Source: Deltaproteobacteria bacterium (GTDB taxonomy: Bacteria; Myxococcota_A; UBA9160; UBA4427). Taken from it: 36,198 bases of DNA. How positions within the stretch are numbered: position 1 is the first letter of the stretch; each line of letters opens with the position of its first letter. Shown in pieces: positions 1 to 8,539 of the stretch. The translations under genes and the position numbers were made by a program. The DNA lies in assembly GCA_002709835.1 (NCBI GenBank), contig PAQX01000003.1, forward strand, positions 54,012-90,209, read 5' to 3'. Below the pieces are notes generated by a model. It was not told the origin of the DNA. It made no database searches and worked only from the letters and a program-made list of their open reading frames with translations.

Positions 1-1376
1 GCGGCTTCCGCCAGGGCCGCGGCGTGATCCCCGACGAAGCCCGTGGTCGCCTCACCGGAGAGCGTCTCGGGGCGCGCGACGACGGCCGCGAGCCAGTCGA
101 GGTTCGTCTCAGGACCTTCGACCCGGAACTCCTCGAGGGCGCGGGCCAGGCGTGCGGGGAGGCGGGACGGGTCGCCCTCCGCAGACACGATCAGCTTGGC
201 GATCAGCGAGTCGAAAGCGGGGTGGGGCGCCAGGCCTTCCCGGATCGCGGCGTCGAGGCGGATCCCGGGCCCGCTCGGCGGGCGCCAGGTGGTGATCGTG
301 GCGACGCTCGGTCGCGCTTCACCGTCGGCATCGAGGATCTCCGCGAGGACGCGAAGCTGGACTGCGCGACCGCGTGTCGGCGGCGGCGTGTCGAGTCCGA
401 GGTCGGCGAGTGAACGGCCTTCGGCGAGGGCGAGCTGGACGTCGACGAGGTCGACTCCGGTGATCTCCTCGGTCACCGTGTGCTCCACCTGGAGACGCGG
501 GTTGGCCTCCATGAAGAAGGCTTCGCCGCCTTCACCGATCAGGAACTCGAAGGTGCCGACGCCGACGAAGCCCGCGGCCTTCGCGAGCGCGCGGGCCGCC
601 TCGATCAGTCGGTCGCGGAGCGCCTCGGGGAGCTCCGGGGCGGGCGCGATCTCGACGAGCTTCTGGTGCCGGCGTTGGAGCGAGCAGTCGCGCTCCCAGA
701 GATGGCCGACCGCGCCGCTCGCGTCGGCGACGATCTGGATCTCGATGTGGCGGGCCTGTTCGACGAGTCGCTCCGCGTAGAGCGTGCCGACGCCGAAGGC
801 GCGCTCCGCCTCCGAGGCGCACCGCTCGAAGCTCGCGGCCACGTCTTCGCCGCGGGCGACGCGGCGCATTCCGCGCCCGCCCCCGCCCGAAACCGCCTTC
901 AACAGGATCGTGGTCTCTTCCGGTTGCTCCGCCAGGAACCTCTCGACGTCGTCGACCGAAGCGGGAGCCGCGATGCCCGGTACGACGGGCACGTTCTGCT
1001 CGGTCGCGAGGGTGCGGGCCGCGTCCTTGTCTCCGAAAAGGGAGAGCGCGTCGGGGCTCGGGCCGACGAAGGTGAGGCCGGCGTCGGCGCAGGCCTGCGC
1101 GAGGTCCGCGCTCTCGGAAAGGAAGCCGTAGCCGGGGTGGAGCGCGTCGCAGCTTTCGGCCCGGGCGATACGGATGAACTCCGCCGGGTCGAGATAGGCT
1201 GCAGCTCCACGACCCGAGAGGGCGACGAGGCGATCCGTGCCGTAGACCGTCGCGAGCTCAGCGTCTTCCGGCGCGTGGACGGCGACGGTTTCGATGCCCC
1301 GCTCGCGAGCCGTACGCGCGATGCGAAGGGCAATCTCGCCGCGGTTGGCGATCAGGAGGCGTCGGATCGGAGGCAT
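1..1376 (-). CDS. Biotin carboxylase (acyl-CoA carboxylase ATP-grasp part), 3' end outside window
   Basis: The enzyme carboxylates biotin using ATP and bicarbonate, the first half-reaction of acetyl-, propionyl- or similar acyl-CoA carboxylases. The translated N-terminus shows the family start LLIANRGEIALRIAR (residues 7-21), HPGYGFLSES (80-89), the glycine-rich ATP loop SGGGGRGM (163-170), ERDCSLQRRHQK (228-239) and the catalytic segment EANPRLQVEHTVTE (290-303). The frame stays open to base 1, residue 458, still in or just after the biotin carboxylase C-terminal domain. The start is the ATG whose complement lies at 1374-1376; a GGAG lies about 12 bases upstream, so the ribosome site is weak. 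It could be a stand-alone subunit of about 450-670 residues or the N-terminus of a larger fused carboxylase; the cut prevents a decision. It diverges from the nitroreductase gene. Family certain, substrate unknown. Confidence 0.93.
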   Translation of the reverse strand, partial: MPPIRRLLIANRGEIALRIARTARERGIETVAVHAPEDAELATVYGTDRLVALSGRGAAAYLDPAEFIRIARAESCDALHPGYGFLSESADLAQACADAGLTFVGPSPDALSLFGDKDAARTLATEQNVPVVPGIAAPASVDDVERFLAEQPEETTILLKAVSGGGGRGMRRVARGEDVAASFERCASEAERAFGVGTLYAERLVEQARHIEIQIVADASGAVGHLWERDCSLQRRHQKLVEIAPAPELPEALRDRLIEAARALAKAAGFVGVGTFEFLIGEGGEAFFMEANPRLQVEHTVTEEITGVDLVDVQLALAEGRSLADLGLDTPPPTRGRAVQLRVLAEILDADGEARPSVATITTWRPPSGPGIRLDAAIREGLAPHPAFDSLIAKLIVSAEGDPSRLPARLARALEEFRVEGPETNLDWLAAVVARPETLSGEATTGFVGDHAAALAEA

Positions 1377-1404
1377 GTTATTCGAGAGCTCCGGCGATTC
1401 CGGG

Positions 1405-1423
1405 CGACGAAACCGCTTCGTCG
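1405..1423. promoter_or_regulatory. Perfect inverted repeat upstream of the carboxylase gene
   Basis: Arms CGACGAA (1405-1411) and TTCGTCG (1417-1423) are separated by 5 bases and lie about 29 bases upstream of the carboxylase ATG, inside the 249-base divergent region 1377-1625. The geometry fits a dimeric repressor operator. Repeats with 7-base arms arise by chance in GC-rich DNA, so this is only a candidate. I see no convincing promoter boxes elsewhere in the region; bases 1612-1620 hold the ribosome site of the nitroreductase gene. Confidence 0.25.
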
Positions 1424-1625
1424 GCGAGATCCGCGGGGCCGCGGTTCTCGTGAGGATCAGGCGCTCGGCGGGGTCGGGCGGACCACGCGGAGCGCTCTCG
1501 TCAGTATGGTGCAGATCGAGTGCGAATTGGTCACCATCGCCCTCCCGTCCAGAGACCCGGCGTCGCCGCCGGTACGCGCCCCTGCTTCCGGGGGCGGTGC
1601 GCCGGACGGGTGGAGAGGAATCCGC

Positions 1626-2264
1626 ATGCTCGACCTCGATCCCGATGCCCTGCTCACGACGACCCGGGCGGTCCGAAAGCGACTCGATTTCGACCGTCCC
1701 GTCGCTCGGGAGCTGATTCAGGAGTGCCTCGAGATCGCCTTTCAGGCGCCCAACGGCGGGAACATGAACAACTGGCGCTGGATCGTGGTCGACGATCCGG
1801 CGCTCGTCGGTCGCGTCGCAGAAATCTACAACGCGGGGCTCGACGACTACGTCGCCCTGCTCGATGCGGGTGATGGGTATCCCGGGGCGGTGGTCCCGCG
1901 CGCGGATCTGATCAGTACCTCGGTCGATCATCTCCGCGAGAACTTCCACCGCCTGCCCGCCGTGCTCGTACCGGTTTTTGCGGGTCGGATGGAACAGGCG
2001 AACAGCTTCTATCAGGCGAGTTCCTGGGGCTCGATCATCCAGTCCGTCTGGAGCTTCATGCTGGCGCTGCGGGCGAGGGGGCTCGGGAGCGCCTGGACGA
2101 CGGGCCACCTCTGGCGAGAGGCGGAGCTGGGCGAGCTCCTCGAGATCCCCGAACACTTCACACAGGTGGGCCTCTTCCCGGTTGCCTACACGCTCGGTAC
2201 GGATTTCAAACCGGCGTATCGAAAGGACTCAGGCGAGGTCATCGGATGGAACGGATTCAGCTGA
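1626..2264 (+). CDS. Nitroreductase family FMN oxidoreductase
   Basis: A 212-residue protein of the FMN-dependent nitroreductase fold, whose members reduce nitroaromatics, quinones or enones with NAD(P)H as cytosolic dimers. The N-terminal RAVRKRLDFDRPV (about residues 16-28) matches the usual FMN-phosphate-binding start. It is followed by APNGGNMNNWRWIVVDDP (about 43-60), the typical AP-x-x-x-N-x-x-W segment. The C-terminal part has the LGSAW and LGEL pattern of the second FMN-contacting region. I chose the ATG at 1626 because GGAGAGGAA lies 5 bases upstream (1612-1620); the frame extends further upstream but without family similarity. The gene stands alone between the divergent carboxylase and the TetR gene, whose promoter starts 35 bases after this stop. 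Substrate cannot be read from sequence. Confidence 0.88.
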   Translation: MLDLDPDALLTTTRAVRKRLDFDRPVARELIQECLEIAFQAPNGGNMNNWRWIVVDDPALVGRVAEIYNAGLDDYVALLDAGDGYPGAVVPRADLISTSVDHLRENFHRLPAVLVPVFAGRMEQANSFYQASSWGSIIQSVWSFMLALRARGLGSAWTTGHLWREAELGELLEIPEHFTQVGLFPVAYTLGTDFKPAYRKDSGEVIGWNGFS

Positions 2265-2288
2265 ATTGAGTCCTTTTACCCTCGGATG

Positions 2289-2309
2289 AGGGGCGTAGTT
2301 GACGCCCCT
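2289..2309. promoter_or_regulatory. Inverted repeat over the -35 box of the tetR-RND promoter
   Basis: Perfect 8-base arms AGGGGCGT (2289-2296) and ACGCCCCT (2302-2309) flank a 5-base centre and overlap the -35 hexamer at 2299-2304. It could be an operator half of the TetR control region or a transcript stem after the nitroreductase stop at 2264. No T-run follows, which speaks against an intrinsic terminator. Confidence 0.4.
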
Positions 2310-2327
2310 GAGGCTGGCAGCTATATA
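2299..2327 (+). promoter_or_regulatory. Sigma-70 type promoter of the tetR-MFP-RND operon
   Basis: TTGACG (2299-2304) and TATATA (2322-2327) are separated by exactly 17 bases, the best sigma-70 match I see in the window. Transcription would begin near 2334, about 43 bases before the ATG of the TetR gene. Both hexamers are covered or flanked by inverted repeats, which suggests repression by the encoded regulator. Confidence 0.7.
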
Positions 2328-2329
2328 AC

Positions 2330-2351
2330 GGCGGTCAACAGACTGACCGCC
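2330..2351. promoter_or_regulatory. Likely TetR operator palindrome at the transcription start
   Basis: Perfect 8-base arms GGCGGTCA (2330-2337) and TGACCGCC (2344-2351) flank a 6-base spacer, starting 3 bases after the -10 box and covering the expected start point. Size, symmetry and position are those of an autoregulatory TetR-family operator. The assignment to the gene at 2377 is an inference from adjacency. Confidence 0.6.
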
Positions 2352-2376
2352 CGTCAAGTCACAGGACCCCCTCAGA

Positions 2377-3111
2377 ATGAGTTCATCGTCCCCCAGGGAG
2401 CTTCCCGGGGACGCCCGCGCCCCCCGGCCGGCCGAACCGATCTCCGTGATCGGGGACGGTCCGAAGGCTGGGAGGGACGCGTCTGCCGGCGCCCCCGCTT
2501 CGAGCGCAGGGTCGCCTCAGCAGGCGCGTCGCGAGCGCCGGCGCCAGGAAGCCCGCCGCACGATTCTGGATGCGGCCGAGTCTCTCGTGATCGAGAGCCA
2601 CGGCTCCGATTTCTCGATCCGCGCACTCGGTGAACGGTCCGGCTACTCCGCTCCGACCGTCTACCACTATTTCGGGGACAAGGAAGGCCTGATCGAGGCG
2701 CTGCTCGACGAGCGCGTATCGCGCCTCGCCGAGGAACTTGAGCGGGTTGCGCCGACCGGAGATGCTCAGGCGGATCTGCGGGCGATGCTCCTCGCCTATT
2801 TCCACTTCAGTGCGGACAACCCGAACGTCACGCGCCTCATGACCACGCTCTCACGCAAGGGCGAGAGCCGCGAACCCGATGCGATGCGGCGCGTGAAGGA
2901 CCGGATCGGCGGCGCCGTGGATCGCTTCGGCGAGAGCGGGCGCCTCGGCGTCTTCGACCGGGATAGTGCCGGTCGCGTCCTGTGGGCCCTCGCCTACGGC
3001 CTCGTCTCCCTGCGCGTGTCGCAGCCCGAATTCATCCTCGACGACCGCTTCGTCGAGCGCGCCCTCGATGCCCTTTTCCTCGGCATGGCCGAGATGGAGA
3101 ACCCCTCGTGA
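2377..3111 (+). CDS. TetR/AcrR family repressor, probable regulator of the adjacent RND pump
   Basis: A 244-residue regulator with a helix-turn-helix around residues 55-105 (RRTILDAAESLVIESHG, then the recognition region RSGYSAPTVYHYFGDKEGL) and an all-helical C-terminal ligand-binding and dimer domain. The N-terminus carries an unusual tail of about 50 Pro/Ala/Ser-rich residues before the DNA-binding domain. I find no better start close to the HTH, and the ribosome site before the ATG at 2377 is weak. The stop overlaps the start of the fusion-protein gene by one base (TGATG), so regulator and pump are co-translated. The promoter and palindromes at 2289-2351 suggest autoregulation, with relief by a pump substrate, as known for AcrR-type systems. 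Confidence 0.88.
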   Translation: MSSSSPRELPGDARAPRPAEPISVIGDGPKAGRDASAGAPASSAGSPQQARRERRRQEARRTILDAAESLVIESHGSDFSIRALGERSGYSAPTVYHYFGDKEGLIEALLDERVSRLAEELERVAPTGDAQADLRAMLLAYFHFSADNPNVTRLMTTLSRKGESREPDAMRRVKDRIGGAVDRFGESGRLGVFDRDSAGRVLWALAYGLVSLRVSQPEFILDDRFVERALDALFLGMAEMENPS

Positions 3112-4280
3112 TGTCTCTCAAGAACCCGGCCCGGATCGATCGCGCACGCCGCCGCGGTGTGTCTTTCGCGCTCCTCGCCGCCGTGGCGGCTTCGGGCTTC
3201 GGCTGCGCCGAGGAGCAGGTGACGGTCGAGGAGCTCTTGCCCTCCGTCTCCGTCTACGTGCTCGAATCGCGTACGCTTTCGGAAGAGATCAAAGCGAGTG
3301 GAGATCTCGAGGCGCAGTTCCACACCGAGATCGCTGCCGAGGTCGAAGGACGCGTGACCGAGCTGACCGTCGACGAGGGCGGCTCGGTGGAAGCGGGCGT
3401 GGTCGTGATCGAGATCGATCCGGCGCGACGCAAGCTCGATCTCTCCGCGGCCAGGGCGCGCCTGGCTCAGGCCCGCGCCGAGCTCGCCAACGAGCAGCGC
3501 AAGACGAAGCGGATTCGCGAACTCCGCTCCCAGAGCGTGTCCTCGATCCAGCAGCTCGAAGAAGCCGAGACGATGCTCGCCCTCGCGCGCTCCGCGGTCA
3601 GCGCGGAAGAGGCCGAGGTCGGCGTGGCCGAGCGCCGGGTGCGCGACTCCTCCGTCGCTGCGCCCTTCGCAGGTCTCGTCGCGCGCCGGTCCGTCGAACT
3701 CGGCGAGTTCGTGCAGCCCGGCAAGTCGCTCTTCGAGCTGGTCGCGATGAGCCCGCTCGAGGCGATCTTCAGCCTGACCGAACTCGACACCGAGCGCGTC
3801 CAGCTCGGCCAGCGGGTCGAGATCCGCGTGGGCGCCTTTCCCGGTCGGACCTTCGACGGCAGGGTCGCGTTCATCGCGCCGACCATCGACCCGAACACGC
3901 GCACGCTGCGGATCAAGGCCGAGATCGACAACAGTGAGGGGCTGCTTCGCCCCGGGCTCTTCGCGCGCATGAGCCTCGGCGTCGCCGAGCGACCGAACGT
4001 GTTGATGGTGCCGGCGGAGGCGCTGATTCAGCGCGCCGGCGGCGCGTCCGTCTACCGCGTGACCGATGCGGAAGGCGACGAGGGCCGGGTGGAACGCATC
4101 TCCGTCGAGGTGGGCTCGACCGAGGGCGACTTCGTCGAGGTCCGCGGCACCCTTCGTCCAGGCGACAAGATCGTGCGGCGTGGCCACGGCGGTCTCGCCA
4201 ACGGCATGGCCGTCGTCGTGCGGGGTCTGCAGCGGCCGCAGGTGGCTGCGGGTGAGGCGCCGAGGGGGACCGACTCGTGA
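3111..4280 (+). CDS. RND efflux periplasmic adaptor (membrane fusion protein)
   Basis: A 389-residue HlyD/AcrA-type adaptor linking the inner-membrane pump to an outer-membrane channel. Residues about 16-32 form an export signal ending in SGFGC; Cys32 is a possible lipid attachment site, though the lipobox is imperfect. After it come the barrel-sandwich (lipoyl-like) half ASGDLEAQFHTEIAAEVEGR, a helical hairpin rich in Ala/Arg/Glu (about residues 105-175), and the second lipoyl half VAAPFAGLVARRSVELGEFV. A beta-barrel and membrane-proximal domain (PGLFARMSLGV onward) follow. The ATG shares one base with the TetR stop, and the stop overlaps the pump GTG start by four bases (GTGA), a fully coupled operon. 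No outer-membrane channel gene is present, so one must be supplied from elsewhere. Confidence 0.93.
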   Translation: MSLKNPARIDRARRRGVSFALLAAVAASGFGCAEEQVTVEELLPSVSVYVLESRTLSEEIKASGDLEAQFHTEIAAEVEGRVTELTVDEGGSVEAGVVVIEIDPARRKLDLSAARARLAQARAELANEQRKTKRIRELRSQSVSSIQQLEEAETMLALARSAVSAEEAEVGVAERRVRDSSVAAPFAGLVARRSVELGEFVQPGKSLFELVAMSPLEAIFSLTELDTERVQLGQRVEIRVGAFPGRTFDGRVAFIAPTIDPNTRTLRIKAEIDNSEGLLRPGLFARMSLGVAERPNVLMVPAEALIQRAGGASVYRVTDAEGDEGRVERISVEVGSTEGDFVEVRGTLRPGDKIVRRGHGGLANGMAVVVRGLQRPQVAAGEAPRGTDS

Positions 4281-7200
4281 GTCTCTCCGATCTCTCGATC
4301 GAGCGTCCTGTACTGACATGGATGCTGACCCTCGCCCTCGCGACCTTCGGCATTCTCGGTCTCGGGCGCCTCGGGATCGACCGCTACCCCGACATGACCA
4401 TGCCATTCGTAGGCGTGGTCGTGACGATGGAGAGCGCGTCGCCGACCACGATGGAAGACGAGATAGTCGACCCGCTCGAGGAAGCCTTCGCGACGATCGA
4501 AGGCATCCATCACACCTATTCGACGTCGGCCCAGGGCATGGCGCGAATCATGATGGAGTTCGAGCTCGACTACGACGTGGACATCGCCGCACAGGACGTG
4601 CGCGACAAGATCAACATGAGCCTCGACGAGCTCCCCGACGACATCGATCCGCCGATTCTAGGCAAGGCCGATTTCTCGATGTTCCCGATCATCTACGCGC
4701 CGATCACCTCGGACCTCGATCCCACGGACACGACGGAATACGTCGATCGACACATCCGGCCCCTCATCGAGAGCATCCCCGGTGCTGCGGGAACCGAGAT
4801 CTACGGCGAGCTCGAACGCAACATCCGCATCTGGATCGACCCCGACTCGCTTCGGGCGCGAAAGCTCGCGGTAGGCGACGTCCTCGGGGCGCTCCGCCGC
4901 GAACACGTCGAGCAGCCGGGGGGGTACGTCGAGGGCAATACCGTCGAGTGGGCGCTCAAGACCGATGCGGAGTTCCGGTCCGTCGAGGAACTGGGCGAGA
5001 TGGTCATCTCGTGGGATGGGGATGCGCCCATTCGCCTTCGGGACGTCGCGCGGATCGAAGACGGCGCCGAAGACGTACGGAAGATCTCGCACATGAACGG
5101 CAAGCCCGGTCTGTCGATCGCCGTCAAGAAACAGTCCGACGGAAATACGGTCGCGATCGTCGACGAGTTCATTAAACGGATGGACAAGATCCGCGACAAG
5201 ACCCCGGACGGAATCGAGATCGTCGAGAGCGAGGGCTTCATCGATAACTCCCAAACCATCCGCGAGTCCTTCGAAGAGACGATCGAGGCTCTCTGGATCG
5301 GCGGCCTGCTTGCCGTCGTCGTCGTCTTCGTGTTCGTTCGCCGCTTCCGCCCGACGCTGATCGTCGCGGCGGCGATCCCTATGTCGCTGATCGCGACGTT
5401 CGGGATGATCTGGATCTTCGACTTCACGCTCAATACGATGACGCTGCTCGGGCTGACGCTCGCGATCGGCGTCGTGATCGACGACGCGATCATCGTGCTC
5501 GAGAACATCGAGCGGCACCGTGAAGAGGGCAAGGACGCCGTGTCGGCGGCGCGGGAAGGAACGCGCGAGATCACCTTCGCGGCGATGGCGGCGACGTTCT
5601 CGGTCGCGGCCGTGTTCATTCCCGTCGCCTTCGCTTCGGGGCAGATGGGCAGCTTCCTGACCGAGTTCGGCGTGACCGTCTCGGTCGCCGTCATCATCTC
5701 GCTCATCGTGGCGCTGACGCTCACCCCGATGCTCGCTTCCCGGATGCCCCCGCCGAAGGAACGGGGCCCGGACAGCCTTCATCAGCGTCTCGAGGTCTGG
5801 TTCCGCGGGCTGGAAGACACCTATACCTCCGTCCTCGACTGGTCCCTCGGTAACCGGGGTAAGACGACGTTGATCGCCGTCGGCGCGATCGCTCTCGCGA
5901 TCCTGGCGGGTTCGCGCCTGGACGGCGAATTCATGCCCAAGTCGGACTCGGGCTTCATGAGCATCGAGTTCCGAACGCCGCCCGGAACCTCTCTCCAAGC
6001 GACAGAGGACATCCTCAAGCAGAACGAGAAGTGGGTGCTCTCCCAGCCGGAGGTGGCTTCCACGTTCGCAGCGATCGGCCCGACGAGCATGAGCATCGGT
6101 GGTCCGTCGGACGGCATGCTCAATGCGAGGCTGAAACCGCGGGAGCAGCGGGGCCGGAGCCTGGAGGAGCTCATGCGCGCGACCCGTGAAGCGCTCGCGC
6201 AGATCCCCGGCCAGGAGTTCTCCGTCGTCGACCCGATGGCGACGAGCGAGCGCGATTTCCAGATCGAGATCATCGGGAACGCGAGCCTGGAGGAGCTCGA
6301 CCGTTATTCGGATCTGATGCTCGACGCGATGGTCGCCGGAGGGGGAATGGTGGACACCGACAAGAGCCTCCGGGTCGGCCTGCCCGAAGCGCTCATCGTC
6401 CCGGACCGCGACAAGGCGGCGGCCCTCGGGATCGATGCAGCGACCGTAGCCGAGACGGTCCTCGCCATGATCGGTGGACTCGACGTCGCGACGTTCCGCG
6501 ACGGGGAGGAGCGCCACGACGTCCGGATCCGACTCGAAGAGGGACAGCGGATGAGCCTCGACGACATCGGTCAGCTCTGGGTGCGAACCCGGACCGGCGA
6601 ACTCGTCGACCTGCGGAACGTGGTCACGATCGAACGGAGCGCGACGGCGTCCTCCATCACGCGGACCGACCGCGTTCGGAGCGTCGAGCTGATGGCGAAT
6701 CTCGATGGGATCCCGCTGTCGATGGCCATCGAGCGCGCCCAGCGAGTCGCGAAGCAGGTCCTTCCGCCGACGATGAGCCTGCGGCTGAGCGGTGATGCGG
6801 AGGAGATGCGCGAGGCCGGTGAGCAGTTCACGCAGATGGTGCTGCTCGCGATCCTCGTGATCTACATGGTGCTCGCGGCGCAGTTCGAGAGCTTCACGCA
6901 ACCGGTGATCGTGATGGCCGCCCTGCCGTTCTCGATGGTCGGGGCGCTCGGCGGACTGTGGGTCTTCGACATGTCGCTGAATCTCTTCAGCATGATCGGC
7001 CTCGTGTTGCTGGTCGGACTGGTCACGAAGAATTCGATCCTGCTGGTCGACTATGCGAACCAGCTCCGGGATACCGGGCTCTCTGCCGAAGAAGCGATGC
7101 GCAAGGCGGCGCCGGTTCGGATGCGGCCGGTCATGATGACGGCGCTCTCGATGATCTTCGGCGTCCTCCCGACGGCACTCGGCCTCGGGGCCGGGGGAGA

Positions 7201-7366
7201 GACCCGGGCGCCGATGGCCGTAGCGACGGCAGCGGGCATGTTCTCCTCGATGATGCTCACGCTCCTGATCGTGCCGGTCTTCTATCTCGGGCTCGAAAAG
7301 GTCCGTGATTGGTTGGCGTGGAAGCGCGGTTCGCGGCGAACGTCGACGAGTCAGCAGCTCGCGTGA
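4277..7366 (+). CDS. RND family efflux transporter permease
   Basis: A 1029-residue inner-membrane proton-driven exporter of the AcrB/MexB-type HAE family, of full usual length. It begins with the amphipathic segment SLSDLSIERPVLTWMLTLAL leading into TM1, then two repeats of a large periplasmic loop and a TM bundle. The proton-relay acidic pair is present in TM4 (IGVVIDDAIIVLENI, Asp402-Asp403), and the partner lysine in TM10 (VGLVTKNSILLVDYAN, Lys918). The start is a GTG at 4277 overlapping the adaptor stop, giving translational coupling. Export of lipophilic compounds is expected from the family; the steroid- or terpenoid-like enzymes downstream make hydrophobic substrates plausible, but this is inference. 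The C-terminus overlaps no other gene. Confidence 0.96.
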   Translation: MSLSDLSIERPVLTWMLTLALATFGILGLGRLGIDRYPDMTMPFVGVVVTMESASPTTMEDEIVDPLEEAFATIEGIHHTYSTSAQGMARIMMEFELDYDVDIAAQDVRDKINMSLDELPDDIDPPILGKADFSMFPIIYAPITSDLDPTDTTEYVDRHIRPLIESIPGAAGTEIYGELERNIRIWIDPDSLRARKLAVGDVLGALRREHVEQPGGYVEGNTVEWALKTDAEFRSVEELGEMVISWDGDAPIRLRDVARIEDGAEDVRKISHMNGKPGLSIAVKKQSDGNTVAIVDEFIKRMDKIRDKTPDGIEIVESEGFIDNSQTIRESFEETIEALWIGGLLAVVVVFVFVRRFRPTLIVAAAIPMSLIATFGMIWIFDFTLNTMTLLGLTLAIGVVIDDAIIVLENIERHREEGKDAVSAAREGTREITFAAMAATFSVAAVFIPVAFASGQMGSFLTEFGVTVSVAVIISLIVALTLTPMLASRMPPPKERGPDSLHQRLEVWFRGLEDTYTSVLDWSLGNRGKTTLIAVGAIALAILAGSRLDGEFMPKSDSGFMSIEFRTPPGTSLQATEDILKQNEKWVLSQPEVASTFAAIGPTSMSIGGPSDGMLNARLKPREQRGRSLEELMRATREALAQIPGQEFSVVDPMATSERDFQIEIIGNASLEELDRYSDLMLDAMVAGGGMVDTDKSLRVGLPEALIVPDRDKAAALGIDAATVAETVLAMIGGLDVATFRDGEERHDVRIRLEEGQRMSLDDIGQLWVRTRTGELVDLRNVVTIERSATASSITRTDRVRSVELMANLDGIPLSMAIERAQRVAKQVLPPTMSLRLSGDAEEMREAGEQFTQMVLLAILVIYMVLAAQFESFTQPVIVMAALPFSMVGALGGLWVFDMSLNLFSMIGLVLLVGLVTKNSILLVDYANQLRDTGLSAEEAMRKAAPVRMRPVMMTALSMIFGVLPTALGLGAGGETRAPMAVATAAGMFSSMMLTLLIVPVFYLGLEKVRDWLAWKRGSRRTSTSQQLA

Positions 7367-7373
7367 TTCGATC

Positions 7374-8351
7374 GTGAGCGCCGAGGCGAAGTTCCGGGTC
7401 TTCGTGGCGACGCGCTTCCTCGCGGAGGTCGAGGCGGCCTTCGACGACGCGTTCGACGCGACCTTCGCAACGGACGAGGCGGCCCCCCTCGACGAACTCG
7501 CGCGGCTCGTCTCGAGTGGGGCCCGCTTCGACGTGGTGCTCTTCTCGCTGAACGTGCGGATGGGCGCGGAAGAGATCGCGGCGCTTCCCGAAGACGTCGT
7601 CGCCCTCGCGACCTACTCGGTCGGGACGGACCACATCGACTTCGAGGCGGCCGCGGCTCGCTCGCTCGCCGTCTTCAACACGCCGAGAGTCCTCGCGGAC
7701 TCCGTGGCCGAGGACGCGATCTTCCTCATGCTCGCGGGGGCGCGCCGTGCCACCGAGAGCATCGACTTGATCCGTGAACGACGCTGGGCGGACTGGACGC
7801 CGAAGCAGCTGGTCGGCGTCCAGCTCTCCGGTCGGACGCTCGGGATCCTCGGGATGGGCGACATCGGGCAGCGCATCGCTACCCGGGCCCAGGCCCTCGG
7901 CATGCACATCGCCTACCACAACCGCCGCCCCGTCGAGGAGGGAGACGGTCGTGGCTTCGGCTTTCGCGAAACCCCCGAAGCCCTCGTCGCGGACAGCGAC
8001 GTGCTGATGATCGCCTGTCCCTCGACCCCGGAGACGCGGGGGAGTGTCAACGCGGCACTGCTCGCCCACGCGCGCGCCGACCTGATCGTCGTGAACATCG
8101 CGCGGGGGGACATCGTCGAGGACGACGATTTGATCGCAGCCCTCGAGTCGGGTCGCATCCGCGGCGCGGCCCTCGACGTGTTCGCGGGGGAGCCCGAGGT
8201 GGACGAGCGCTACTTCGCGCTCCCGAACGTCTTCATGGTGCCTCACATCGGGAGCTCGACGATCGAAGCACGCCTCGGCATGGGCCGGATCCTGGTCGAA
8301 GGTCTCACCGCGTGGCGTGCCGGCGAAGCGCCCGCGAACCGCGCGGCGTAA
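7374..8351 (+). CDS. D-2-hydroxyacid dehydrogenase (glyoxylate/hydroxypyruvate reductase type)
   Basis: A 325-residue NAD(P)-dependent enzyme interconverting 2-keto acids and D-2-hydroxy acids. The nucleotide fold appears as LGILGMGDIGQRIA with GxGxxG (about residues 157-170). The catalytic trio is seen as Arg in NIARGDIVEDDDLI, Glu in FAGEPEVDE and His in VPHIGSST near the C-terminus. The segment ATYSVGTDHID matches the substrate-binding loop of glyoxylate/hydroxypyruvate reductases, my preferred subfamily. I chose the GTG at 7374, eight bases after the RND stop, because this gives the family length; longer versions would run back into the pump gene. No clear ribosome site precedes it, so it may be translated by readthrough coupling from the pump message. 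Confidence 0.88.
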   Translation: MSAEAKFRVFVATRFLAEVEAAFDDAFDATFATDEAAPLDELARLVSSGARFDVVLFSLNVRMGAEEIAALPEDVVALATYSVGTDHIDFEAAAARSLAVFNTPRVLADSVAEDAIFLMLAGARRATESIDLIRERRWADWTPKQLVGVQLSGRTLGILGMGDIGQRIATRAQALGMHIAYHNRRPVEEGDGRGFGFRETPEALVADSDVLMIACPSTPETRGSVNAALLAHARADLIVVNIARGDIVEDDDLIAALESGRIRGAALDVFAGEPEVDERYFALPNVFMVPHIGSSTIEARLGMGRILVEGLTAWRAGEAPANRAA

Positions 8352-8452
8352 CGCTTCTGGACATGCAGCGTCACGGCGCTGCGAGCGCGGCGTAGCGATT
8401 CGGAGCGCGCGGCGGCGCGCCTGCGACGTGTCGATGGGCGCTCGGGTGGGTC

Positions 8453-8480
8453 GTGACCGCGGCCGCCATCACGCTAGGGT
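8453..8480 (+). promoter_or_regulatory. Possible promoter of the DUF1214-type gene
   Basis: GTGACC (8453-8458) and TAGGGT (8475-8480) with a 16-base spacer would start transcription near 8487, about 53 bases before the ATG at 8540. The match to sigma-70 consensus is moderate. The 188-base gap 8352-8539 also holds a GC-only hairpin at 8405-8420 without a T-run. Confidence 0.3.
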
Positions 8481-8539
8481 AGGGGGCTCGGACGCGACCT
8501 TCCTCGTGTCCGTACGCCGAAGCGCGCCAGGAGAAGAGC

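Noticed and set aside
2994..4406. 470-codon open frame on the minus strand
   Set aside because: Antisense to the TetR 3' end and the adaptor gene; no recognisable domain and very high Arg/His/Glu content.
4658..6901. 747-codon open frame on the minus strand
   Set aside because: It is antisense to the RND permease, is rich in Arg/His/Asp and has no fold-like pattern; it is a shadow of GC-rich codon use.
8405..8420. Hairpin GCGCGC-4-GCGCGC after the hydroxyacid dehydrogenase
   Set aside because: Simple alternating GC in GC-rich DNA with no T-run; expected by chance.
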